Positions 25,601 to 33,808 of a stretch of 64,000 nt of DNA are shown one piece after another (positions within the stretch are counted from its first letter, which is position 1; each line of letters begins with the position of its first letter). The stretch comes from Nocardioides jishulii (GTDB lineage: Bacteria > Actinomycetota > Actinomycetes > Propionibacteriales > Nocardioidaceae), in contig NZ_CP040748.1 in the NCBI RefSeq assembly GCF_006007965.1, forward strand, positions 1,240,001 to 1,304,000. Direction: 5' to 3'. The notes beneath the pieces are model-generated. The model was not told the DNA's origin. It saw only the letters and a list, made by a program, of their open reading frames with translations, and ran no database searches. Made by a program: the position numbers and the translations under genes.

Positions 25601-26874
25601 CCGTGGTCGAGGCCGCCCTTCGGGAAGCTGGCGTTGGTCGGCGTGAAGGTGGTGCCAGCGATGCTGCACGTCTTCGTGTTCGTCGAGACGAAGGCAGGGG
25701 TGCTGGAGAGCTGGAGCTCGTAGTGGCTCGCGTGCTGGACCGGTGTCCACTGCAGGTAGGGGGACCGGTCGGTCAGTGTCGCGATCGGCAGGTCCTCCGG
25801 GTCGTGGTTCTTGACGTACGCCCCGTAGAAGGGGTGGTCCTTGTGCGAGGGGGCACTGGTGTCGAAGTCTGCGGGATAGGCAGGGAAACCGGGCTGGACG
25901 GGAGCGACCGGCCAGGGGCGGTCGGGCCAGTGACGCTTGAAGTTGTTGGGCGACTCCGACCAGGCGGACGGGGAGCCAGCTGCGTCGACGGCACGCACGC
26001 GCCAGTAGTACTGGTCGTTGTCGTAACCACCGGGCGGCGAGTAGCTCGTCCCGGTGATGCCCTTGAGGTCGGTGATCAGGTCGCCGGCCTCGAAGCCGTC
26101 GTTGGTCGCCACCTGGAGGGCGTAGGTCTTGGCGCCGCGTACGGGGGCCCAGTCCAGGACGACGTCCTCGACCTCCTCGTCCGGACTGTTGACGGGGGAG
26201 ACCAGCTCGGGAGCCGGAAGTGCCGCGATCGTGAAGGCGGACGGGGCCGAAGGGACGCTGACCTGGCCGCTTGCGTCAGTGGCCGTGACGCGCCAGAACC
26301 AGGCGCCCAGCGGGAGGGGGGCGCTGGGGGTGACTGACGTGGTGCTGGTGGTGAGGCGTGATGACCCGATGAAGTCCGGGGCGTCGTCGACCTCGACGGT
26401 GTAGGACTTGGCTCCCGGCACCTCCGACCACTCGAGGAGCGGGGGCTCGTCGGGCTGGGCCAGGGTCGCGCCGTCCACGGGAGAGACCGCCGAGGGCACC
26501 ATCGGGTTGGGCCGGTTGAACGTGGAGGTCGTCCACTCGCTGTTGACGTTGGACGCCGAGATCGAGCGCACCCGCCAGTGGTTGAGCCCTGCCTTCAGCG
26601 CGGTGTGGGGGACGGCTGACACGTTCGTGGTGACCTGGTTGAACTCAGGACTCCCGAACGACTCGTCGTTGTCCACCTGCACCGTGTACTTCGCAGCCTG
26701 GGGCTCGCGGTCCCAGGACAGCACCGTGGTGGTGGTGTTGGGCGACGAGACCTCCAGCCCGTAGGGCGCCGGCGTCGACGCCGAGGCCGCGGGCAGGACC
26801 GTGGCCGTGGCGGCGAGGACCGCGAGGGCGGCTCCCGCGCTGGCGGTGGCGGTTCGTACTCCGGTCGGTGGCAT
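22696..26874 (-). CDS. Very large secreted FN3/Ig-like repeat protein
   Basis: A 1392-residue exported protein. The signal peptide (ALAVLAATATVLPAASAS, about residues 15-32) is followed by a long array of fibronectin-III-like modules (about 34-1090), recognisable by the recurring edge YWRVR or HWRVR, FWRV, and alternating LEWSEVPGAKSY/LDWAPVRGAKTY. Two Ig-like repeats with YQWLRDG (about 1147) and YQWLRNG (about 1238) come next, then a Lys-rich Ig-like domain ending KVIVLKIT (about 1293-1392). It has no LPXTG anchor or catalytic motif. The ATG at 26874 has GGGAG six bases upstream; an ATG 15 codons earlier lacks this. A surface-adhesion or wall-binding role is inferred. Confidence 0.85.
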   Translation of the reverse strand: MPPTGVRTATASAGAALAVLAATATVLPAASASTPAPYGLEVSSPNTTTTVLSWDREPQAAKYTVQVDNDESFGSPEFNQVTTNVSAVPHTALKAGLNHWRVRSISASNVNSEWTTSTFNRPNPMVPSAVSPVDGATLAQPDEPPLLEWSEVPGAKSYTVEVDDAPDFIGSSRLTTSTTSVTPSAPLPLGAWFWRVTATDASGQVSVPSAPSAFTIAALPAPELVSPVNSPDEEVEDVVLDWAPVRGAKTYALQVATNDGFEAGDLITDLKGITGTSYSPPGGYDNDQYYWRVRAVDAAGSPSAWSESPNNFKRHWPDRPWPVAPVQPGFPAYPADFDTSAPSHKDHPFYGAYVKNHDPEDLPIATLTDRSPYLQWTPVQHASHYELQLSSTPAFVSTNTKTCSIAGTTFTPTNASFPKGGLDHGCQVKEGTRYYWRVRPMDRPFTVEGIYSPTQKFVWEPEWFTELKPAHNATISQPIFSWKSAVAADEYRIVVYDNTGSRVASGTTRANTWTPVGNEIDRTKGPFTWEITAFSADGTPSLIRNRSFDLTPTPAVDPGTDSLPPLTALSARESDSPTMRAPTMSWTPHPRASHYVVDFGHADLTSWLVPAGGESFGKETAYTTFTDTGTRIMTPGRYRWRVRAFSDDGQLVATSASNIATVAGFEEVTGQTIALDGAKLAAGGGCALPMDLVSNVSTCPEVPTTPVLSWEPQEGIAFYGVYVSYDQNFTNLTETNIPASLGTMYAYDMLTLADNTSGVPYYWHIRPCKAAGICAPDPVSSATGLAKHAFKKVSPRVETHPTDDVVSTSEVTFTWRDYHDTNQTHLVTRDGAPSWTATYRSDGPRNGPINPSDLSNQSAARYRVRIAKDPLFADVIETATVDQTTFTATGKLYPEGPVYWRVSALDTNGNELSSSETRTFTKTSPAVETISPRANASVLGTTPFRWSPQAYSGQYELEVSRNDALFSSTNRLFLTKVWTTAYTWTKPIPVSADPYYYRVRRIDSSGNQGAWSTPVPFRVVSDSVRLIGPGTGSLQLPNGPSFSWEPVRGAATYLFEVKDSSGKVIESRSTPATAYTLFGSLAAGRHTWSVTARSNDGATMAPPSSDVFTVDTSLVPGATPVVGYDTERPEVGSELSVAPLAWNRDGVTESYQWLRDGATIKGATTNKYLATTADYNRSITVRVTGSLPSYTSTAVTSQAVTIGAGGAVIATAPPTVTGKAAVGQKLGSTPGSWPAKAKLSYQWLRNGSPIAGATGKTYTVTMADVAKLISLRVTGTLPGMRDGTSTSSSVSVPKASSTTSMALSKTKVKRGAKVTLSGTVQVSGVTAPTGAVTVHRNGKTIKTIKLAVSKKGKVTFVLPKKWKKGKHKIQLRYKGTGQVAASRSKVIVLKIT

Positions 26875-27028
26875 GCGAGTCTCCCTAGTCAGCCCACTGA
26901 ACATGCCGAGGCTAGGCACGCGCGCTGGTCGGCACGGGTGAATCAGGACGAGATGGTCCGTTGTGACTAGGTGGGGCAGCCGAACAGACGAGGGGGCGCC
27001 GAACGAGGTGGCGCGCAGCCCGGTTCGC

Positions 27029-27034
27029 TAGCGT
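27029..27034 (+). promoter_or_regulatory. -10 hexamer for AsnC-ligand-domain gene
   Basis: TAGCGT, six bases before the ATG at 27041. Confidence 0.45.
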
Positions 27035-27040
27035 GTCCCC

Positions 27041-27319
27041 ATGATCACCGCCATCGTCTTCGTGAAGGCCGACGTCGCCCGTATCCCCGAGGTCGCCCAG
27101 TCGATCGCGGCCCTGGAGGGCGTGAGCGAGGTGTATTCCGTCACCGGACAGATCGACCTGATCGCGCTCGTCCGTGTGCGCAGCCACGACGAGGTGGCCG
27201 AGGTCGTCGCCGACCGCCTCAACAAGGTCTCCGGGGTGACCGAGACCGAGACGCACATCGCGTTCCGGGCGTACTCACAGCACGACCTGGAGTCGGCGTT
27301 CTCCCTCGGCCTGGACTGA
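27041..27319 (+). CDS. Stand-alone Lrp/AsnC ligand-binding (RAM) domain protein
   Basis: A 92-residue protein that is only the effector-binding half of an Lrp/AsnC regulator: VFVKADVARIPEVAQSIAAL, EVYSVTGQIDLIALVRV and ETETHIAFRAYSQHDLES. The DNA-binding helix-turn-helix is absent. Such proteins form dimers and larger rings and bind amino acids; in actinobacteria a copy is typical near trpD. It may sense an amino acid and act on another regulator, which is inference. It is convergent with the membrane protein gene that follows. Confidence 0.9.
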   Translation: MITAIVFVKADVARIPEVAQSIAALEGVSEVYSVTGQIDLIALVRVRSHDEVAEVVADRLNKVSGVTETETHIAFRAYSQHDLESAFSLGLD

Positions 27320-27346
27320 CGCCCACGCCGACCCGTCGCTGCGGGG

Positions 27347-28858
27347 TCAGTCCTCCGCGTCGGCGCCGGTGGCCCAGTCGGCCGGTGCGCGCAGGTGCAC
27401 CAGTGGAGCTTCCTCGACGACGACCTCCCAGCCCAGCGCCTCGCGCAGGGCGTAGGCGATCTTGCCGTCAGCGTCAACGAGGGCCTCGGTGACCTCCAGC
27501 TCGCGCAAGGTGTCGATCCAACCCGGCTCGAGTCGGACGAAGTCGTAGTTCCGCTGGATCTCGGTCGCGGTGAACATGTCGCCGTAGCCGTGCATGACGG
27601 GGTCGAGATGCGGGTGGCGCCACAGCAAGTGGCCTCCGTCCTTCCACTCGTTGAGCACTCCTGTGCCGTCCGCCAGCGTGTGTACCGACGCCTCGGCGCG
27701 GTTGTCCGGGTTGATCGGGTCGGCCGATGTCTGCGCGACGATCAGGGCGAGGCTGACCAGCGCCAGGACGAAGCCGCCCAGGATCACCGGCAGCTCCAGC
27801 CGCCACCCGGCACGACGAGGCACGACGCGGCCGAGCCGCGCGGCCAGCAGCGGGACCAGCATGGTGACCGCCACCGGCACCGTGCGGACGGAGTAGACCA
27901 GCCATGCTCCCGCCAGGAGGAGCAGCATGAACTCCAGCCACGGCACCGGGCCGGAGCGCAGGGCGAGGCCCAGCACCGCCACCAGCATCAAGGCGGCGAC
28001 GGCGGCGTGCGGGAGGGTGAACTGCGTCGGCCCCCACTCGGCGAAGTACTTCGAGATCGCGCCGACGCGCGCCGACGAGGTGAAGATCCCCAGCCCCATG
28101 GGGGTCAGGCTGGCGGCCACCACGGACCCGACCGGCACCACAAGCATGCGCAGCACGGCGCCTCGAGGCGTACGCCGCTCAAGAGCGATTCCCAGCACCG
28201 CGATCAGGCTGATCAGCACCCCGATGGACCACATGCCGTGGACCATCGCCCACAGCCAGGTCACCGGGATGATCCACCACGGCACCCGGCCGTTGCGCCC
28301 GGCCGCCATCCAGGCTGCCGTGACCAGCGCGATGATGAGGTAGCTCGCCACCTGTGGGCGGCCGGACAGGTTGGGAGAGGCAGCGACCACGGCAACGGGC
28401 ACGATGAACGACGCAACCACCAAGGAGCTCCGGCGCCGCGCCACCAGGAAGAGCACGAGGGCGAACGTGAGCACCATGGCTCCTGAGAGCCAGACGGCAC
28501 CGGGCAGGCCGAACCACTCCTCGAACTTGGCCAACCCCATCTGCCCCAGCCACTGCGTGGGCAGCCAGTCCGCGGTGGCGAAGCGGGTGACACTCCCCGG
28601 GTCGCGCGGTGACCAGCCCTCGAGGAACTCGCGACCCAGCCTCAGGTGGAAGTAGGTGTCGGCGTTGTCGATCGGTTTCGCCATCTTCTGGACGATGACC
28701 GCGAAGGCACCCAGCACGAGGATCAACGGCAGGGCGACCAGCCCGAAGGGGGCAGGGGCCGCAGCGGCAGGGGATTCCGGTGCGGGAGATGCCGGGACCG
28801 GCGTCTCGGGTGCGCGTGCTGCGGTGGCGGGCATGGTGTGGTCGACGGGAAAAGGCAC
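27347..28858 (-). CDS. GT-C-like multi-pass membrane protein with extracytoplasmic C-terminus
   Basis: A 503-residue membrane protein I cannot name. An Ala/Pro-rich tail precedes about ten hydrophobic helices (about 38 to 410) and a soluble C-terminal domain of about 90 residues (TSADPINPDNRAEASVHTLA onward). Between the first and second helices, PIDNADTYFHLRLGREFLEG places an Asp in the first outer loop, which is typical of GT-C glycosyltransferases acting on lipid-linked sugars (STT3/PMT type). The GTG at 28858 has GGGAGG eight bases upstream; the ATG at 28834 is an alternative. It is divergent from LtaS-like copy 2. A glycosyltransferase role is plausible but unproven. Confidence 0.7.
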   Translation of the reverse strand: MPFPVDHTMPATAARAPETPVPASPAPESPAAAAPAPFGLVALPLILVLGAFAVIVQKMAKPIDNADTYFHLRLGREFLEGWSPRDPGSVTRFATADWLPTQWLGQMGLAKFEEWFGLPGAVWLSGAMVLTFALVLFLVARRRSSLVVASFIVPVAVVAASPNLSGRPQVASYLIIALVTAAWMAAGRNGRVPWWIIPVTWLWAMVHGMWSIGVLISLIAVLGIALERRTPRGAVLRMLVVPVGSVVAASLTPMGLGIFTSSARVGAISKYFAEWGPTQFTLPHAAVAALMLVAVLGLALRSGPVPWLEFMLLLLAGAWLVYSVRTVPVAVTMLVPLLAARLGRVVPRRAGWRLELPVILGGFVLALVSLALIVAQTSADPINPDNRAEASVHTLADGTGVLNEWKDGGHLLWRHPHLDPVMHGYGDMFTATEIQRNYDFVRLEPGWIDTLRELEVTEALVDADGKIAYALREALGWEVVVEEAPLVHLRAPADWATGADAED

Positions 28859-28959
28859 CCCCGGAGCCTCCCATGATCCGAGGCGACGGGAGGCCTGAAT
28901 CGACAACCTCGACCGCGACGGAGTTGGTGATTCTCCGGGCCGCCCGCACCCGACTCCCG

Positions 28960-28965
28960 TAGCCT
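28960..28965 (+). promoter_or_regulatory. -10 hexamer for LtaS-like gene 2
   Basis: TAGCCT, seven bases before the GTG at 28973. Confidence 0.5.
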
Positions 28966-28972
28966 CGCGGGC

Positions 28973-30898
28973 GTGAGTGCCACGTCCATCCCGGCAGACG
29001 GAACCGTTGCCACGAAAGATGACGCTGGCCCGACGGTCACCGCCACTGGTGCCGCACAGCGAGGGGTCGGCAACCGGATCGCGTGGGCGTTGGTCGTGAC
29101 CGCGGCCTCCGCGGTTCTGTGCGACCTGGCCCTGGCGATGTCGTTGCGCCTCGGGGGGCAGGCGCCGCTCAAGCCCGGTCCGGCCCTGGTGGGGATGGCC
29201 CTGCTCTGGGTACTGCTCCTGGGCCTCGTGGGGCTGACCGGTCGCGTACGTCGCGGCCTCCAGGTCGGTTTCCTCGTCGTCGCCTTCCTCGCTGCCGTCA
29301 ACGCGGCGCGGATGGACGTGCTCCAGTCCCCGCTCGTCCCGTCCGACGTGGCCTACCTGCGCGCGCCGGCCTTCCTCATCGACATGGTCGGTGTCCCGGC
29401 ACTCCTGCTCGGGGTGTGCGCTCTGGGGGCCCTCCTGCTGCTCCTCCTCTGGCTGGGCCGGGTGGCTGGGCGATCGCGGCCGGCGCCACCGCGGCGTGGC
29501 CAGAGAGGCTGGGAGGCCTGGATCCTGTTCCGTGCCGTCGGTGTCGGCACCGCCATCACGCTCGCCTGGCTCTCGGCAGGGTTCAACACGCCGGGCAACC
29601 CTGTACGAGCGATCTACGACGCCGCCGGGGCGCAGTGGCTGGCGTGGTCGCCGACGACCAACTACCAGGGCAACGGATTCGTCGGTGGGACGCTCTTCAG
29701 CCTGCCGGCAGAACCGATGGAGCAACCGCCCTCCTACTCAGCCGACCGGATGGCAGAGATCAGCAAGAAGTGGGTGAGGCTGGCGGCCGAGCGCAACCGG
29801 GGCGCCGACGCGGACGTGTTGGCCAGGACCAACGTCGTCGTGGTGCTGAGCGAGTCGATGGGTGATCCCTCGGCACTGGAACGCACCCGCCTCGCGGAGG
29901 ACGCCCTCCCCGGTGTCCGCCGGCTCATGGCGCAGGGCGGGGGGCACATGTTTGCCGCCCACTACGGCACCGGAACTTCGCTCATGGAGTTCGGTGTGCT
30001 CACCGGCCAGAGCCCCGGGCTCTTCGGCCCGCACATCGTGTCGCCCTACCAGCAGTTCGTCGCGGACCAGGAGGACTATCCCTCCGCCGTCGGCTGGCTG
30101 GGCACGGTCGGACACCGTGTCGTCGCCCTCCATCCCTTCCGGCCGGAGCTGTACGCCCGCACCGAGGTCTATGACCGGCTGGGCTTTGACGAGTTCGTCG
30201 ACGAGGCGCACATGGCGAACGCCTCCGCCGTCGTCCCGGGCGGCTTCGTCTCGGATGCGTCCGCCTACGCCGAGGTCGTGCAGCAGCTCGAGGAGAGTGA
30301 CTCCCCGGCCCTGGTCCACCTGGTCTCCATGCAGAACCACGTCCCCTTCTCGGGGCTGTACGACGACCCCGTGGAGGTCGAGAGTGCCGCGTGCTGCGAG
30401 GAGGAGATCGGACAGTGGGCACGTGGCCTCGCGATCTCCGACGCCGCGGTGCAAGGGTTCCTCGCCTCCCTCGAGGAGCTGGACGAGCCGACCGTGGTGC
30501 TGCACTTCGGGGACCACTTCCCGGGGATCTTCGACGCTTCCGACACGCGGGCCGAGGGACTCAACCTGCACCGAACGCCGTGGTTCGTCTGGTCGAACGT
30601 GGAGGGTGCCGTCGGGGGCGCCCCTGAGCTCCTCTCACCGACGGCGGCACTGCCGATGGTGCTGGAACGCATCGGCGCACCGCTCCCGCCCTACCTGCTG
30701 CTCGTCAAGGCGCTGCAGGACGAGGTCGGCACCGTGCGCGGTGACACGGTGGTCACGCCCGAGGGCGACGAGGTGGCGCTGGCATCGCTCGACGAGGCCC
30801 AGCGGGAACTTCTCGAGGAGGCCAGGCTCGTGCAGTACGACTTCTCCGTCGGTCAGCGCCACGCCCTCGAGGCACTCTGGTACTCCGCCGACAACTGA
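28973..30898 (+). CDS. LtaS-like sulfatase-fold polymer synthase, copy 2
   Basis: A 641-residue paralog of the 20557-22575 protein, collinear over the whole length: five helices, the shared AGFNTPGN segment after the last helix, then the outer domain. The expected catalytic set is kept: Glu294 in VLSESMGD, Thr335 in GTGTSLMEF, and Asp514-His515 in FGDHFPGI. It also shares SPYQQFV, LVSMQNH and the C-terminal ALEALWY-type ending. The cytoplasmic tail is unrelated to copy 1, and a Cys pair (SAACCEEE) is unique to this copy. Both copies being intact argues for distinct substrates or conditions and against one being a decaying duplicate. Confidence 0.85.
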   Translation: MSATSIPADGTVATKDDAGPTVTATGAAQRGVGNRIAWALVVTAASAVLCDLALAMSLRLGGQAPLKPGPALVGMALLWVLLLGLVGLTGRVRRGLQVGFLVVAFLAAVNAARMDVLQSPLVPSDVAYLRAPAFLIDMVGVPALLLGVCALGALLLLLLWLGRVAGRSRPAPPRRGQRGWEAWILFRAVGVGTAITLAWLSAGFNTPGNPVRAIYDAAGAQWLAWSPTTNYQGNGFVGGTLFSLPAEPMEQPPSYSADRMAEISKKWVRLAAERNRGADADVLARTNVVVVLSESMGDPSALERTRLAEDALPGVRRLMAQGGGHMFAAHYGTGTSLMEFGVLTGQSPGLFGPHIVSPYQQFVADQEDYPSAVGWLGTVGHRVVALHPFRPELYARTEVYDRLGFDEFVDEAHMANASAVVPGGFVSDASAYAEVVQQLEESDSPALVHLVSMQNHVPFSGLYDDPVEVESAACCEEEIGQWARGLAISDAAVQGFLASLEELDEPTVVLHFGDHFPGIFDASDTRAEGLNLHRTPWFVWSNVEGAVGGAPELLSPTAALPMVLERIGAPLPPYLLLVKALQDEVGTVRGDTVVTPEGDEVALASLDEAQRELLEEARLVQYDFSVGQRHALEALWYSADN

Positions 30899-30902
30899 TC
30901 TG

Positions 30903-32738
30903 TCAGCGCGTGGGACGCGCCACCGTGCGAGGCAACCCCCGCTCGTCGGACGGCACGCCGGCGTCGCGGGCCTTGTCGATGGCACTGATGAGTGCCAGTC
31001 GACCCTCGGCGCCCCGCGTCGGGCACGTCCACTCGCCCTGGGCACGGACGAGGCGTACGCCGGGCTGCTCCAACCAGCGCAGGACCAGGTCGCACTCCTC
31101 GGCGGAGGATGCGGGCAGCGCGCCGCGGGAGTCGACCACCGTCTCTGCGCTGGCCACGAGGTTGTCCACCCAGGTGTTGGCATCGGCGCGTGGCGGGATG
31201 ACGCCCGCGGCGCTGAGCCGACCGTGCCGCAGCACGTGGACCGCCCAGCGACCGTCGTCCTCGCGCCGGGCAGCCACCAGCTCGGCGCAGTCCACGAGCG
31301 CACGGAGGCGCTGTGAGCGGGCGGCGGACCTGACGAAGACGCCGAGCCTGTCGCGGTGGGTGCCTGCCTCCTCGAACCTCTCGTCCTCAGCGCAGACGCG
31401 CATCCGCTGCTCCAGCGCCTCGACCACATCGGTGGGGTCTGCAACGAGCGTGCTGGCCAGCGATTCGACCACGGCGGCGTACGTCGTGGCGTCGGCCGAG
31501 CCGTCGCACGGTGAGAGGCAGCGCCCCATCTCGGCCAGGGCGCACGGCGTGCCGGTGGGCTGACGTCCTAGGCGCTGCGTGCACTGCCGGATCGGGTACG
31601 CCTCGTGGAGCGCCGCCAGTGCCCGCTCCGCGGTGCGTCGGGACGAGAACGGGCCGAGGTGGGCCATCGTGCGGTCCTTGACGGACCGGACGAGGGAGAG
31701 CCGCGGCCACGGCTCGGCGGTCAGCGTGAGGAAGTGGTGCTTGTCCGGGAATTTCGAGCGCCGGTTGTAGTGGGGACGATGGCTCGCGATGAGCCGCAGC
31801 TCGCGCACCTGTGCCTCCAGCGCCGTGCTGCACTCGACCGCCTGCACCCGTTCGGCAAGGGTGACCATCTCGCTCATCCGGCTGCGGGTCTCGGAGGCCG
31901 TGAAGTACGTCCGGACGCGCTTGCGGACGTGGCGCGAGGTGCCGACGTACAGCACTTCGTCGCGCGCCCCGCGGAACAGGTAGACCCCTGGTCCGGTGGG
32001 CAGGTCCTCGGCGAGGTGTCGCTTGCGGCGCTGGGCGTCGGTGACCTTGCCGTTGAGGCTCTGGACGTCCTCGAGCGTCTGAAGGCCCTGTCCGCCGAGA
32101 CGGGCGAACAGGCCGTGCATCACGTCGACCGTGGCCCGCGCGTCGGACAGGGCCCGGTGGTCGGGAGTGACGGAGGCGCGGAAGAGGGTGGCCAGGCTCG
32201 ACAGCTTGCAGTTGGGGGTCTCGTCGCGGGTCACCACGCGCCTGGCCAACTTGACCGTGTCGAGGACCTCGAAGGAAGGCCACGGCCGCTGCTGCTGCTC
32301 GGCGAAGTGCTTGAGGAAACCGACGTCGAAGGGGGCGTTGTGGGCCACGAGGACGCTTCCTGCGGCGAACTCGAGGAACGCCGGGAGCGCCGACTCGATC
32401 GGCGGGGCGGTGGCGACCATTGCGTCGGTGATGCCGGTGAGCACAGCGATGAAGGGAGGGATCGCGGCGTGGGGGTTGACAAGGGTCTGGAACTCCCCGA
32501 GCACCTCGCCGCCGCGCACCTTCACGGCGCCGATCTCGGTGATCATCGAACCACCGGCGGGCGACCCACCGGTGGTCTCGAGGTCCACCACCGTGAAGGT
32601 CACCTCGCTCAACGGCCGGCCGAGGTCGTCCAGGCCCAGTTGCTGCTCCCAGCGCCGCTCCGAGGTCGTCCCGGAGGTGTTTCCGGAGGAGGGAGCGGGG
32701 CTTCCAGGGTGGAGCAGTGCGTCGGTGGTCGAACTCAT
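30903..32738 (-). CDS. DnaQ-like DEDD exonuclease fused to a GIY-YIG (UvrC-like) nuclease
   Basis: A 611-residue fusion. The N-terminal 3'-5' exonuclease domain (about 46-215) has VVDLETTG (Asp52, Glu54), AHNAPFDVGFL and HRALSDARAT with Asp198. The second domain (about 246-330) is a GIY-YIG nuclease of the UvrC N-terminal type, GPGVYLFRGA with LYVGTS, followed by a UvrC-like segment with a Cys cluster (CTQRLGRQPTGTPCALAEMG). This architecture is known in actinobacteria (Rv2191) and is thought to act in DNA repair, but its substrate is not established. The ATG start follows TAGGTT by six bases. Confidence 0.92.
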   Translation of the reverse strand: MSSTTDALLHPGSPAPSSGNTSGTTSERRWEQQLGLDDLGRPLSEVTFTVVDLETTGGSPAGGSMITEIGAVKVRGGEVLGEFQTLVNPHAAIPPFIAVLTGITDAMVATAPPIESALPAFLEFAAGSVLVAHNAPFDVGFLKHFAEQQQRPWPSFEVLDTVKLARRVVTRDETPNCKLSSLATLFRASVTPDHRALSDARATVDVMHGLFARLGGQGLQTLEDVQSLNGKVTDAQRRKRHLAEDLPTGPGVYLFRGARDEVLYVGTSRHVRKRVRTYFTASETRSRMSEMVTLAERVQAVECSTALEAQVRELRLIASHRPHYNRRSKFPDKHHFLTLTAEPWPRLSLVRSVKDRTMAHLGPFSSRRTAERALAALHEAYPIRQCTQRLGRQPTGTPCALAEMGRCLSPCDGSADATTYAAVVESLASTLVADPTDVVEALEQRMRVCAEDERFEEAGTHRDRLGVFVRSAARSQRLRALVDCAELVAARREDDGRWAVHVLRHGRLSAAGVIPPRADANTWVDNLVASAETVVDSRGALPASSAEECDLVLRWLEQPGVRLVRAQGEWTCPTRGAEGRLALISAIDKARDAGVPSDERGLPRTVARPTR

Positions 32739-32744
32739 GGGCTC

Positions 32745-32750
32745 AACCTA
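32745..32750 (-). promoter_or_regulatory. -10 hexamer for exonuclease/GIY-YIG gene
   Basis: TAGGTT on the minus strand, six bases before the ATG at 32738. Confidence 0.5.
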
Positions 32751-32866
32751 GAGCGCTGCGCCGACGCTTTCGCGTCTTCGTCGACGAGCCTCGCCGAACG
32801 GCCTACGCGGGGGCTTCTTCGCTGCCACACTGTGTGTGCTCTAGATGATCCCAGGAGGACAGTGCA

Positions 32867-33808
32867 GTGGTGTGGGTGGTTGTTCCGGCGCTCGACGAGG
32901 CCGAGAACCTTGCGGTCCTCGTCCCCAGGATCAGGACGGCTCTGGCCGCGGTGGCAGTGGACGGACAGGTGCTCGTCGTCGACGACGGGTCCACCGACGG
33001 GACCTCTGAGGTCGTCCGGGCCATGACACAGACCTTCGGCAACGTCCACCTCGAGACCCTGCGGCGCAACCTGGGCAAGGCGGCTGCCCTGCAGCGCGGC
33101 TTCGATCGAGCGCTGGAGGGCGGCGCCGAGATCATCGTGATGATGGACGCCGACGGTCAGGATGACCCCGCCGAGCTGGCGCGACTGCTGGAGCCGATCA
33201 GGCAGGGGCGTTCCGACCTCGTGACCGGCGCCCGGACCGTGCGCCGCGACCGCTTCGTCAAGCGGCACACCTCGCGGCTCTACAACGCCACCACCAGGTG
33301 GATCGCGGCGACGCCGGGGCGGGACTTCAACTCGGGTTACAAGGCCATGCGTGCCGAGGTCGCCCAGGACGTGCTGCCGATGATGTACGGCGAGATGCAC
33401 CGCTACCTGACCGTGCTGGCACACCACTCCGGCTACCGCGTCAGCGAGGAGACGGTGGAGCACCATCCCCGGATGAACGGCGACAGCAAGTACGGACTCG
33501 CGCGCTTCTGGCGCGGGATGTCGGACCTCGTCACGGTCCGCTTCCTCCTCTCCTACGAGCACCGGCCCTCCCACCTCTTCGGTGGGATCGGCATGGTCCT
33601 CTTCCTGCTGGGCAGCGTCGTGCTGGGCTACCTCACCGCCATCAAGCTGCTGGGTGAGCCCATCGGTGGCCGGCCGCTGCTGATCGCCGGCGTGCTGGCG
33701 GTCCTGATGGGGTTGCAGTTCGTGATCTTCGGCCTGCTCGCCGAGCTCGTGGTGAATGCGCGCAACCGCTCGGTGGGTCAGGTCCGAAGCAGCGTCCATG
33801 TCGGCTGA
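32867..33808 (+). CDS. GT2 polyprenyl-phosphate glycosyltransferase (DPM1/GtrB-like)
   Basis: A 313-residue glycosyltransferase. The GT-A domain starts VWVVVPALDEAENLAVLVP, with nucleotide-sugar contacts VVDDGSTDGT and MMDADGQDD (Asp94, Asp96). Two C-terminal helices (about 235-260 and 268-295) give it the topology of GtrB-type enzymes that load a sugar onto polyprenyl phosphate at the inner face of the membrane. AGGAGG lies eight bases before the GTG start. It is the first gene of a four-gene operon and overlaps the next gene by 11 bases. Confidence 0.9.
   Translation: MVWVVVPALDEAENLAVLVPRIRTALAAVAVDGQVLVVDDGSTDGTSEVVRAMTQTFGNVHLETLRRNLGKAAALQRGFDRALEGGAEIIVMMDADGQDDPAELARLLEPIRQGRSDLVTGARTVRRDRFVKRHTSRLYNATTRWIAATPGRDFNSGYKAMRAEVAQDVLPMMYGEMHRYLTVLAHHSGYRVSEETVEHHPRMNGDSKYGLARFWRGMSDLVTVRFLLSYEHRPSHLFGGIGMVLFLLGSVVLGYLTAIKLLGEPIGGRPLLIAGVLAVLMGLQFVIFGLLAELVVNARNRSVGQVRSSVHVG

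Noticed and set aside
20557..30898. One LtaS-like copy as a decaying duplicate
   Set aside because: Both have complete catalytic motifs, uninterrupted frames and their own -10 hexamers.
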